Both the position numbers and the translations under genes were made by a program. Positions 6,520 through 13,595 of a stretch of 14,102 nucleotides of DNA are shown in pieces. The DNA is from DATFXF01 sp035258565. Lineage in GTDB: Bacteria > Acidobacteriota > Terriglobia > Acidiferrales > UBA7541. Each line of letters opens with the position of its first letter. Within the stretch, counting starts at the first letter, position 1. The notes beneath the pieces were generated by a model that saw only the letters and a program-made list of their open reading frames with translations, did not search any database and was not told the DNA's origin. Where the stretch lies: positions 1 to 14,102 of the forward strand of contig DATFXF010000380.1 in assembly GCA_035258565.1 (NCBI GenBank), read 5' to 3'.

Positions 6520-7896
6520 TTACCTCCGCCGCCACCAAACCGCAACTCCGGCAACCACCACCCCCAGGGGAATCAAGAACTGGCTTGTCATCCGCACCCA
6601 GCTCATCTGGGCCCGCGTCATTGTGATGCGGCGATCCTCCCGCTCTTTCGGACGGATGGAGATCAAGTCTTCATCCGACGACAGCCAGTTCATCGTGTTC
6701 ATCGCCAGGTCCCGATTGCCGTTGAAATTGATGAATGAATTTGCCACCCACTCCGAGCTCCCGATCACGACGAAACGCCCTGGGGCGTTCTCCTTGCCTG
6801 TCTTGTACGAGCCAGCGGCCGCAATCGTCATCGGCCCCTTCTTGTTTTTCGGGTCATTGGGGTCCACCCTCGGGGAATCCAGTTTCGTCGTCGCCAAGCT
6901 GCTCTCGGACGACTCGAACAGTTTCTCAACCGTCGTCTTGTCCGCGTTCTTAACGTCCATCGACCGCGCCAGTGGAAAACCCGTGGCCGAGCCTTTGATC
7001 TCATTCACGATCGGATGCGAATGGTAACTGGTCACGAGCGCAACCTGCGGTCCAAGTCCCGCGAGCTGACCAATGGGGTTGAGGTCCAGGATCAGATCTT
7101 TGTCCAGCGTCACGCCCCAGCTTGCGAGCAGGCCCGCGAGCGCGTCATTGTCGGCAATCTCGGGACGCCCCATCTTCAGTGGGGGATCCAGCAGGAACAA
7201 TGTGCGCCCGCCCTCTTCAACATATTTCTTGATGGCATCCACTTCCGGCTGCTGATAGTCGCCGCTCGGTCCCGCCACCACGACAATCGTGCAATCGCCG
7301 GGCACCTCGGCCTTTTCCAGCAGGCTGATGGATTTGGGCGTGTACTCGTCCTTCCCCAGCAGATCCTTGAATCGTGAATACCCCCTGCGGTCAGTATCGT
7401 CGATGCGGTGCTCACCGCTCCCGGTCACAAAGCACACCGTGCGCGTGTTGTTCTTCAGCGCGCGGATGAACGCCCCGGTAATCTCTTCCTCGCTGGCGCT
7501 CTTGGCTTCCTCCTTCTTCGCGCCGATCTGCACGATCGTCGTGCCGTAGCTCTTGATTCCCGCTTCGCGCGCCAACTGCGGCTTCTTGTCGGCGTCGACA
7601 TACTCGATGTGCACCTTGGGGGAGAGATTCGCGTACAAATCGAGCTGATCCTTCGCCCGTGGGAACCGCGTGGCCTGGTCGAAATACCTGATCCTGGCCT
7701 CTTCCTTGAGCCCCTTCACAATCTTCGCCGTTTGGGGCGAAAGGCTGTACCGTTTGTTGGAGGTCGCGTCGTAGGACTTGTTGTAGCGGTTGGCCAGCAC
7801 ATTCGCCACGCCCACGATTGCTAGGACCACGAGGATGTAGAGGGTCGCATAGGCCGCGTACTTCGTCTGTCTCGCCTTGAGGAACGGGGGATGCAT
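6520..7896 (-). CDS. GldG-family ABC transporter auxiliary protein
   Basis: A 458-residue protein with a membrane helix near the N-terminus (about 14-36, YAAYATLYILVVLAIVGVANVLANRY) and another at the extreme C-terminus (FLIPLGVVVAGVAVWW, then RRR), leaving a large extracytoplasmic domain between them. Just after the first helix comes the GldG signature SYDATSNKRYSLSPQTAKIVKGL. Family features inside are VCFVTGSGEHRI and TIVVVAGPSGDYQQPEVDAIKKYVEEGGRTLFLLDPP. In Bacteroidota the homologue partners the GldA/GldF ABC complex in gliding motility; in other phyla the same trio occurs without known gliding. Its ATG abuts the TAA of the permease gene directly (7896/7897), so translation is very likely coupled. 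The DUF4340 gene follows 41 bp downstream. Confidence 0.9.
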   Translation of the reverse strand: MHPPFLKARQTKYAAYATLYILVVLAIVGVANVLANRYNKSYDATSNKRYSLSPQTAKIVKGLKEEARIRYFDQATRFPRAKDQLDLYANLSPKVHIEYVDADKKPQLAREAGIKSYGTTIVQIGAKKEEAKSASEEEITGAFIRALKNNTRTVCFVTGSGEHRIDDTDRRGYSRFKDLLGKDEYTPKSISLLEKAEVPGDCTIVVVAGPSGDYQQPEVDAIKKYVEEGGRTLFLLDPPLKMGRPEIADNDALAGLLASWGVTLDKDLILDLNPIGQLAGLGPQVALVTSYHSHPIVNEIKGSATGFPLARSMDVKNADKTTVEKLFESSESSLATTKLDSPRVDPNDPKNKKGPMTIAAAGSYKTGKENAPGRFVVIGSSEWVANSFINFNGNRDLAMNTMNWLSSDEDLISIRPKEREDRRITMTRAQMSWVRMTSQFLIPLGVVVAGVAVWWRRR

Positions 7897-8664
7897 TTAG
7901 GACCTCCACCGCAGGGATTCGAGCGAGCGCACGGTGAAGAACAGTCCCAGAAAAGTCAAGGTCACGTAATAGATGGCATCCCTCGAATCCAGCACGCCCT
8001 TGGCGAACGATTCGAAGTGCGTGATCACCGATAGATAGGACAGGACCTGTGCCCAGGTGGCGCTCTCATACCCGCTCACCCATTCGAGAACCCACAGTAG
8101 CAAGCAAACGCCAAAGGTTGCCGCCCCGGCAATGATCTGGTTCTTCGTCAGAGTGGAAATGAACGCGCCGATGGCCAGCAGCGCCCCCGCTTGCAACAGC
8201 AGGCCGAGATAACCAATGGCCAAGGGCTTCCAATCGGGGTTTCCATACTTGAAGAGAAACAGAAAATTGAGCGCGGTGAGCAACATCATCGAGCCGTACA
8301 TCGCCACTGCCGCCAGCCACTTTCCAAGGATCACTTCGCTATCCCGCACGGGCGACGTCGCCAGCAGCTCGATCGTGCCGGTGCGCTTCTCTTCCGCAAA
8401 CAGACGCATGGTGATCATCGGGATCAGGAACAGTCCAATCACACTCATATTCGAGAGCAGCGGCCGGATCACCTGCTCGTTGAGGTTCATCGGAAACATC
8501 TGCCCGCGCATCTGCGACTCCATCCCCAGGTACACGAAGTAGCCCAACGCGTTCCAGAAAAAGAAACCCATGATCACAGCAAACATGGCCAGCAATAGGT
8601 ATGCGATCGGCGAAACAAAATAGCTCCGTAGCTCCTTGCGGCAAATGATCCACACGTTTCTCAT
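7897..8664 (-). CDS. ABC-2 type transporter permease (GldF-like)
   Basis: A 255-residue inner-membrane permease with six predicted helices. They are, in order, AYLLLAMFAVIMGFFFWNAL, MSVIGLFLIPMITMRLF, LAAVAMYGSMMLLTALNFLFLF, YLGLLLQAGALLAIGAFIS, IIAGAATFGVCLLLWVLEW and IYYVTLTFLGLFFTV. The cytoplasmic phrase AEEKRTGTIELLATSPVRDSE, followed by ILGKW, is the ABC-2 hallmark between helices two and three. The N-terminal IICRKELRSYFVSP is also typical. It overlaps the ATPase gene by four bases (ATGA at 8661-8664), and its own stop directly precedes the GldG-like start. It should form the membrane channel with the ATPase; the transported substrate is unknown. Confidence 0.93.
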   Translation of the reverse strand: MRNVWIICRKELRSYFVSPIAYLLLAMFAVIMGFFFWNALGYFVYLGMESQMRGQMFPMNLNEQVIRPLLSNMSVIGLFLIPMITMRLFAEEKRTGTIELLATSPVRDSEVILGKWLAAVAMYGSMMLLTALNFLFLFKYGNPDWKPLAIGYLGLLLQAGALLAIGAFISTLTKNQIIAGAATFGVCLLLWVLEWVSGYESATWAQVLSYLSVITHFESFAKGVLDSRDAIYYVTLTFLGLFFTVRSLESLRWRS

Positions 8665-9650
8665 TTTCCCGCTCCCTTTGCCGCTGCTGCCCCTGCGGGA
8701 GCCGCCTGCTCGCCCGTAAGCTGCAAAAAGATCTCCTCCAGGCTCACCGCAGCCGGCCGCATTTCGTTCAAGTCCCAGCCGGATTCCACCACCGCGCGCG
8801 CCAAGTCCCCGCGCACAAAGCGGCCTTTGCGGCTCTCCACCTCGAACAGGCTGCGGTCCTGCCGCTTCTCCTTCAACACCACGCGGCTCACTCCGGCCAC
8901 CTGCTCCAACCTTCGTTGCGCCTCAGCGGAGTCCAGATCGCCGTTCCGCCCCGCCACTTCTACGAGAACAGACTCCGCCCCGCGCGCCCGGCTCTGCAGG
9001 TTGTTGACCGAGTCGGTGGCCACCAGCTTCCCCTTGTTGATGATGATCACCTGCTCGCAGGTTTGCTCCACTTCGGGCAGGATGTGCGTGCTCAGAATGA
9101 TGGTGTGGTCGCCCGCAAGTTTCTTGATCAGGTCGCGCGTCTCGTTGATCTGCTTCGGATCCAGTCCCGCCGTCGGCTCGTCGAGAATCAACACCTCCGG
9201 ATTGTGAAGGAGCGCTTGCGCCAGTCCGACGCGCTGCTGGTATCCTCGCGAAAGTTTGCCCAACAGCTTGTTCTTGACGTCCGCAATCGCACACCGTTCA
9301 TACGCTCGATCGATGTGCCGCCGCAGTTCGATCCCCGACAATCCCTTCAGCTTGCCGACGAACAACAGGTATTCCTCCGTCCGCATTTCAGGGTAGAGGG
9401 GCGGCGTTTCTGGAAGATACCCGATGCGTTTTTTGACCTCGAGTGGCTCCTCGAGAACATCGAAGCCTGCCACGGTTGCCGTGCCGGACGTGGGGGACAG
9501 GAAACACGTCAGCATGCGCATGGTTGTTGTCTTGCCGGCCCCATTCGGTCCGAGAAAGCCCACGATCTGGCCCTTCTCGACTTGGAACGAGATCTGGTCC
9601 ACGGCCGTATTACGCGCGTACCTCTTGGTGAGCTCTTTCACGCTGATCAT
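8661..9650 (-). CDS. ABC transporter ATP-binding protein (GldA-like)
   Basis: A 329-residue ATPase, first gene of the four-gene minus-strand operon. Nucleotide-binding motifs are complete: Walker A GPNGAGKT (34-41), the Q-loop region IGYLPETPPLYPEM (with E where Q is common, as often in this subfamily), signature LSRGYQQR (133-140), Walker B VLILDEP (153-159), D-loop AGLD, and the switch histidine H189 (LSTHILPE). Residues about 225-310 form the C-terminal extension common in drug/Gld-type ABC-2 ATPases, and the tail is Ala/Gly-rich. It powers the permease encoded immediately downstream (4-bp overlap). The Shine-Dalgarno before ATG 9650 is weak. Gld/Nos-type gene order favours an auxiliary envelope function over antibiotic export. 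Confidence 0.94.
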   Translation of the reverse strand: MISVKELTKRYARNTAVDQISFQVEKGQIVGFLGPNGAGKTTTMRMLTCFLSPTSGTATVAGFDVLEEPLEVKKRIGYLPETPPLYPEMRTEEYLLFVGKLKGLSGIELRRHIDRAYERCAIADVKNKLLGKLSRGYQQRVGLAQALLHNPEVLILDEPTAGLDPKQINETRDLIKKLAGDHTIILSTHILPEVEQTCEQVIIINKGKLVATDSVNNLQSRARGAESVLVEVAGRNGDLDSAEAQRRLEQVAGVSRVVLKEKRQDRSLFEVESRKGRFVRGDLARAVVESGWDLNEMRPAAVSLEEIFLQLTGEQAAPAGAAAAKGAGK

Positions 9651-10018
9651 AAGGTTCTCTTATTGTCAGTGATGAGGTGTTCCTCGTACAGCACCAGGTT
9701 ATCCGGTTAGACCCTTTAACCCGGAAGCCGCTTTCCGAGCCCTTCGAATCCTGCCGATCACTCTCTCTTCAGAAAGAATCAAACACTCTTCGCCCTAGAT
9801 CTTATCAAGACCTCCGACTCCAATGCAACTCACAACCTGCTGTAAAGAATGGGCTTATAGCGGAACCGAAGCATGGAGAACCCAGGGAAGAGCGCCAGTC
9901 GGCACAGGACACGATTCGCTCACGCGAGCCAGAAGTCCCTTGGAGAAAGCTGGCTCAAGATGAAGACGGGGTGCCGTTCTCGGACGGCAACCCGGTGAAC
10001 GTCCGTTCAGGCCCCTGC
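9651..10018. other. Intergenic stretch, no gene recognised
   Basis: This 368-bp stretch lies between the ABC ATPase start and the stop of the alpha/beta hydrolase. A plus-strand open frame crosses it but continues antisense over the whole hydrolase gene and has no family resemblance, so no gene is called. It must hold the promoter of the four-gene ABC operon, but no convincing -35/-10 pair was found. A small 6-bp inverted repeat (TGCCGT at 9972-9977 and ACGGCA at 9984-9989) lies 30 bp past the hydrolase stop. It could serve as a weak terminator but has no following T-run on either strand. Confidence 0.5.
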
Positions 10019-10888
10019 TTACTTCCGGGGAGCCGAGGCTGCACGCTTCGCAGCCTCTTTCCCGAGGAAGTTCACCAGCTCCGCGTTCAGTTCCTCCGCA
10101 TGGGTCCAGTTCACTGCGTGCGGCCCATCCTTGATCGTCACCAGGCGGGCTCCTTTAACCAGCTTGGCGGTCCGGAGCCCCGAGGCCTTGAGAGGCACAA
10201 TCCGGTCCGCATCGCCGTGAATCACCAGCGTTGGAACGTCAATGCGAGCCACGTCCTTGCGGAAGTCTTCATGCCAAGTAGGCACGCAGGCAAGACTGGC
10301 CGTGGCAGAGGCGCCGGCGGCGACGTTCCAGCTGGCCTGGACGGCCTGTTCGCTGATGCGCTTGCCCAAGAAAACATCCGTGTTGTAGAAATTCTTGAAG
10401 AATTCGGTGAAGAACGCGTAACGGTCCGCGACGAGAGCTTTCTGGATGCCCTCGAACACGCTGCCCTCCAGGCCCTCCTGGTTGTCGTCTGTCTTCAGCA
10501 GGTACGGCGGAATCCCGCCGATGATGACGGCTTTGCTCACGCCCTTCGATCCGAACTTTCCGATGTAGCGCGCTACCTCGCCACCACCCATCGAGAAGCC
10601 AACCAGCGAGAAATCGCCCAGATGGAGATGGGTCACGAGCTTGTGCAAGTCCTCGGCGAAAGTGTCATAGTGGTAGCCCGTGGTCGGCTGGCTGGACTTG
10701 CCGAACCCTCTGCGGTCATAGGTGATGACGCGCTGACCCGCGGCAAGAAGCGCTGGCAGCTGCTTCTCCCAGGAACCACCGTTCAGGGGATATCCATGGA
10801 TAAGGATGACCGGTGCGCCGGAGCCATGATCTTCATAGTAGAGCTCGATGTCACCGGAGTTTTCCTTGCCGACAGAGACGTATGGCAT
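10019..10888 (-). CDS. Alpha/beta hydrolase, cofactor-free (non-heme) haloperoxidase type
   Basis: A 289-residue cytoplasmic alpha/beta hydrolase closest in pattern to bacterial bromo/chloroperoxidases such as BPO-A2. The oxyanion-hole motif is HGYPLNGGSW (31-40), then YDRRGFGKSSQP (58-68). The nucleophile elbow is GFSMGGGEVARY, with Ser99. The acid is Asp228 in HGDADRIVP, and the histidine is His257 in DGPHAVNW. This spacing is almost the same as S98/D228/H257 of BPO-A2. Such enzymes use the triad to make peracids or to hydrolyse esters; the natural substrate cannot be read from sequence. ATG 10888 is chosen because AAGGAG lies seven bases upstream; an upstream in-frame start at 10909 would include that site. 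The DHA2 transporter gene lies 204 bp upstream on the same strand. Confidence 0.92.
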   Translation of the reverse strand: MPYVSVGKENSGDIELYYEDHGSGAPVILIHGYPLNGGSWEKQLPALLAAGQRVITYDRRGFGKSSQPTTGYHYDTFAEDLHKLVTHLHLGDFSLVGFSMGGGEVARYIGKFGSKGVSKAVIIGGIPPYLLKTDDNQEGLEGSVFEGIQKALVADRYAFFTEFFKNFYNTDVFLGKRISEQAVQASWNVAAGASATASLACVPTWHEDFRKDVARIDVPTLVIHGDADRIVPLKASGLRTAKLVKGARLVTIKDGPHAVNWTHAEELNAELVNFLGKEAAKRAASAPRK

Positions 10889-11092
10889 TGGGATTCTCCT
10901 TTCCAACAAGTTAGGCCTCTAGCCACTTCCGAATTTTCCCTCCCGATAACCAGGTTGGCAAGCACCTTATGGTCGTCAAAAAATGAATCCCGGGCACCAA
11001 AGCTCGGCAATCTGTTCTTGAGCCATGGGACGTGCGATGCTGAAGAACATTGCCGCTCAGAACCTCCACGCTGTCGCAATCGGACGTTTGAC

Positions 11093-12676
11093 TTAGGCTC
11101 GAGCTGTTCTGTTGCCCCGGATGAGCAGCCATGCCACGAGCGCGCTCAGAAACGCCAACGCGGCGCTGATCATCATAACTTTGCGGAACCCCGAAACGAA
11201 TGACTCATCAATCGCCCGCCTCACGGCTGTTTGGACGGCCGGATCGAGTTCGGTCGGTACGACGGCGCCGGCCAATTTGACGCGCTGGTCATCGAGTGTG
11301 CGCTGGACGTCAGGTGAGACCCCAAGATCGAACAGGCGCTGATCGAAGCGGTTACCGAAAGCGTTCAGCATGACAAGTCCGAAAGCGGCGACGGCGATTA
11401 GGCCAGCCGTGCGCGACACGGCGTTATTTACACCGGAAGCGATGCCCGCCCAACTCTCTCCGACTGCGTTCATCACCGTAGTCGTGAGTGGCGCAACGCT
11501 GATCGCCATCCCGAAGCCGAGCACCACCACCGCCGGGAAGAAAGTCGTCCAATAACCGCTACGAATCCCAGGTCTGGTAAACAGAGCGAAACCAAGTGCG
11601 GCGACAACCGGCCCAACCACCAGTGGAAGTTTTGTCCCGTAGCGTTTCACCAGCCCGCCTGCCCAGCGCGAAAGTAGGAACATGATGAGGATGAAAGGAA
11701 GCAGCGCGGCACCCGCAGAAGTAGCGGTGTATCCCTGCACCTGAATCAGATTCAGAGGAAGAAAGAAAAGCGCGCCGGAGAGGGCGGCGTACAGGAGCAA
11801 GGTCAACAAATTCGCCCCGCTAAAGTCCCTCGAACGGAACAGGGTGAGGGGCAACATCGGGTTTCTCTTCTGTGCTTCGACGAAAACGAACAGGGTGGAT
11901 GTGACAACTCCCAGGATGAGTGCGGTAAGCACTTGCGGATTGCCAAACCCCAGGGAAGAGGACTCGATCAGACCGTAGACAATAGCGCCCAGGCTAGCGG
12001 TCGCAAGCGCCGCGCCCAGCCAGTCCAATCCATTGCTCCCCCCCTCGTCGCGACTCTCCGGGACGTGCCAAAACACGAGCACCAACACCACAGCGGCCAG
12101 CGGGGCGTTGATAAAGAAAACGGCGCGCCAGGAGACATTTTCGATAAGCCAGCCGCCCATGACTGGCCCGACCGCTGCAGTGATTGCGGTAAACCCTGAC
12201 CACGTGCCGATTGCCTGCCCGCGATCTTCATTCCTGAACGAGGCGCTGATGATGGCGAGGCTGCCCGGAACGAGCAGCGCGCCCCCCACCCCTTGAACCG
12301 CTCGTGCCGCGATAATTTGTCTGATGCTGGGTGCGAGTCCACACCAAACGGAGGCTAGCGCGAAGAGCGCGACGCCGACACTCAATACCAATCTGCGACC
12401 GAAGTGGTCGCCAAGCGAACCTCCCACCAGCAACAGTGCCGCGAGGAAAAGCGCATAAGACTCGACAACCCATTGCATGTCGACGGCCGTGGCGTTCAAG
12501 TTTGCCTGGAGCGCTGGCAAGACCACATTAACGACCGTGCCGTCAATGAACACCATGCTCGATCCGAGAATCGTTGCAGCTAGAACCCACGGCCGCCAAG
12601 CCTTGCTACAGGGAGCGGCAGCCGGCCTCGATGCGATCACGCCCTCGTCACACGGTTGTCGAACGATGTTAGCCAT
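11093..12676 (-). CDS. MFS transporter, DHA2 (EmrB/QacA, 14-TM) family
   Basis: A 527-residue proton-driven efflux transporter of the 14-helix drug:H+ antiporter family. Family motifs are in place. Motif D1 lies in helix one (MVFIDGTVVNVVLPALQANL, about 41-60), and motif A in the loop after helix two (GGSLGDHFGRR, 85-95). Helix four carries RAVQGVGGALLVPGSLAII, and motif C in helix five is AAVGPVMGGWLIENVSWRAVFFINAP (from 168). Length and hydrophobic spacing fit 14 helices, with the last near ISAALAFLSALVAWLLI. The start is uncertain: ATG 12676 is given, while an in-frame GTG at 12709 adds 11 residues, and neither has a clear Shine-Dalgarno. The substrate is unknown, and no adjacent TetR/MarR regulator or EmrA-type partner is seen. 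The haloperoxidase-like gene follows 204 bp downstream. Confidence 0.93.
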   Translation of the reverse strand: MANIVRQPCDEGVIASRPAAAPCSKAWRPWVLAATILGSSMVFIDGTVVNVVLPALQANLNATAVDMQWVVESYALFLAALLLVGGSLGDHFGRRLVLSVGVALFALASVWCGLAPSIRQIIAARAVQGVGGALLVPGSLAIISASFRNEDRGQAIGTWSGFTAITAAVGPVMGGWLIENVSWRAVFFINAPLAAVVLVLVFWHVPESRDEGGSNGLDWLGAALATASLGAIVYGLIESSSLGFGNPQVLTALILGVVTSTLFVFVEAQKRNPMLPLTLFRSRDFSGANLLTLLLYAALSGALFFLPLNLIQVQGYTATSAGAALLPFILIMFLLSRWAGGLVKRYGTKLPLVVGPVVAALGFALFTRPGIRSGYWTTFFPAVVVLGFGMAISVAPLTTTVMNAVGESWAGIASGVNNAVSRTAGLIAVAAFGLVMLNAFGNRFDQRLFDLGVSPDVQRTLDDQRVKLAGAVVPTELDPAVQTAVRRAIDESFVSGFRKVMMISAALAFLSALVAWLLIRGNRTARA

Positions 12677-13074
12677 AAGTCTGGCTATTATTGCTCGGAA
12701 CGGAAGCACGTTAAATGGAACGGTGCTTGAAGCTTCTCACACATGATGTCTTGCGAAGCCGACGGCATGAAGATTAAGAACTGCCCAGCGTCTGTCCGCG
12801 AGGGGATGAAAAAACGCTGAGGGCAAGCAAAGAGGTGCTTCTATTACAAGACCGCAGAATCAGCCGGTCCCACCTGATGCGCTCAACCCTTCGCCAACGG
12901 CAAGTGGAAAGTCAACCTTCCCTGCAATCTCGGCTACGGAGACCAAAGAAGGCTCTACCCAGGTAACCCTCGCCTGGGGTTTGAGGAAGCCTCTGTGGTT
13001 CTGTAGAGATCGAAACTTTCCAAGCAGCGATCAGAGCACCTGGTTGAAGCGGTATCGCCTAAAGCAGAAGGCGC

Positions 13075-13094
13075 GCCGTTTCACGCGAAACGGC
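13075..13094. repeat. Perfect 8-bp inverted repeat (hairpin)
   Basis: GCCGTTTC at 13075-13082 and GAAACGGC at 13087-13094 are perfect inverted copies around a 4-base loop (ACGC). There is no T-run on either side, so a standard intrinsic terminator is not supported. It could be an operator, a mobile-element remnant or a structured RNA element. Confidence 0.6.
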
Positions 13095-13145
13095 AGTTGT
13101 ATACCACCGTTCAGACCAAAAATATTCCCAACCTCCTTTCAACCG

Positions 13146-13163
13146 TCCTTGACTGTCCTTGAT
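13146..13163. repeat. Tandem 8-mer GTCCTTGA, 10-bp period
   Basis: The octamer GTCCTTGA occurs at 13146-13153 and again at 13156-13163, so the copies are in phase on one face of the helix. It lies about 60 bp upstream of the candidate sigma-factor remnant. Two helically phased copies could be a regulator half-site pair, but chance is possible. Confidence 0.3.
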
Positions 13164-13221
13164 AGACTCTCATGGGAAAGACGGCTCTGCCAGGACACGC
13201 GGGCGGGAGAGGCTCCGACGA

Positions 13222-13449
13222 ATGCCAACCGATGTCAGCCAGGGGAACGCAATTGCGGGCGGATATCTCCTGCGCAAGAGGAGTCATGCGCTGTCGCACC
13301 AGTCCGACAATCCTGAGCTGCGAAGCCTCTCCGATTCAGAACTGATTGGGCTGATCAAAAAAGGCGGCCAACGATCCCTGGGCTGTCTTATTTACCCGGT
13401 ATCGCCCGCTCCGCGATTTAAGGTGTACGTCAATGCCGCGGTGCATTAA
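13222..13449 (+). pseudogene. Possible frameshifted N-terminal remnant of an ECF-type sigma-70 factor
   Basis: In the plus frame from ATG 13222, residues encoded at about 13309-13380 read NPELRSLSDSELIGLIKKGG, then QRSL. This resembles the start of sigma-70 region 2 in ECF factors (LSDxELIxxIkxGdqxAL, followed by L-Y-x-R-Y). The expected L-Y-R-Y appears only after moving one frame at the CCC run at 13395-13397: with one C fewer, the text reads LGCLIYRYRPL. In the unshifted frame the protein ends at 13449, and in the shifted frame similarity to the family is lost within about ten residues. No sigma region 4 is seen downstream. This suggests a decayed gene with a single-base insertion and a large 3' deletion. 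The match is short and judged by eye, so coincidence is possible. Confidence 0.35.
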
Positions 13450-13459
13450 GGGCGTCGTT

Positions 13460-13475
13460 CGCACGAGTTCGTGCG
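13460..13475. repeat. Perfect 7-bp inverted repeat after the sigma-like remnant
   Basis: CGCACGA at 13460-13466 and TCGTGCG at 13469-13475 form a perfect palindrome with a 2-base centre. It lies 10 bp past the stop of the sigma-like remnant. It is not followed by a T-run (the next bases are CCCAAGATAG), so a terminator is doubtful. Confidence 0.5.
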
Positions 13476-13565
13476 CCCAAGATAGGGCAGTCTCGAGCCC
13501 AAGATCTAACTACTAGAATCAGGAACTGCGGGTTCGCCATCTTTGGTCTGTTGGTCAATCGAGAG

Positions 13566-13579
13566 GCAGACTTGTCTGC
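13566..13579 (+). promoter_or_regulatory. Small palindrome upstream of the propeller gene
   Basis: GCAGAC at 13566-13571 and GTCTGC at 13574-13579 are inverted around TT, ending 16 bp before ATG 13596. By position this could be an operator or a leader hairpin of the YncE-like gene. No convincing -35/-10 pair was found near it. Confidence 0.3.
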
Positions 13580-13595
13580 TCGGAATCCAAAGCTG

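Larger units (their letters stand above)
12677..13221. other. Gene-poor stretch upstream of the MFS gene
   Basis: This stretch of about 545 bp has no gene I can support. A plus-strand frame stays open from about 12808 to 13316, but its translation is rich in Arg, Pro, Ser and Cys and shows no family pattern or ribosome-binding site. Short peptides on the plus strand, such as one beginning at the ATG at 12745, end within a few dozen codons. The stretch contains the perfect 8-bp hairpin at 13075-13094 and an 8-mer direct repeat at 13146-13163. It may hold the promoter of the minus-strand MFS gene and decayed sequence. Confidence 0.5.

Noticed and set aside
6479..6538. N-terminal extension of the DUF4340 protein by 20 residues
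   Set aside because: It would overlap the GldG-like gene and place the membrane anchor internally; ATG 6478 gives a normal N-terminal anchor.
9972..9989. Hairpin TGCCGT/ACGGCA downstream of the hydrolase as an intrinsic terminator
   Set aside because: The stem is only 6 bp and no T-run follows on the minus strand.
9677..11203. 508-codon plus-strand open frame
   Set aside because: It lies antisense to the well-supported alpha/beta hydrolase and the end of the MFS gene, has no family pattern, and is the usual high-GC shadow frame.
12981..13316. 111-codon plus-strand frame beginning TTG
   Set aside because: No ribosome-binding site and no recognisable family; it overlaps the candidate sigma remnant in another frame and its composition resembles non-coding sequence.
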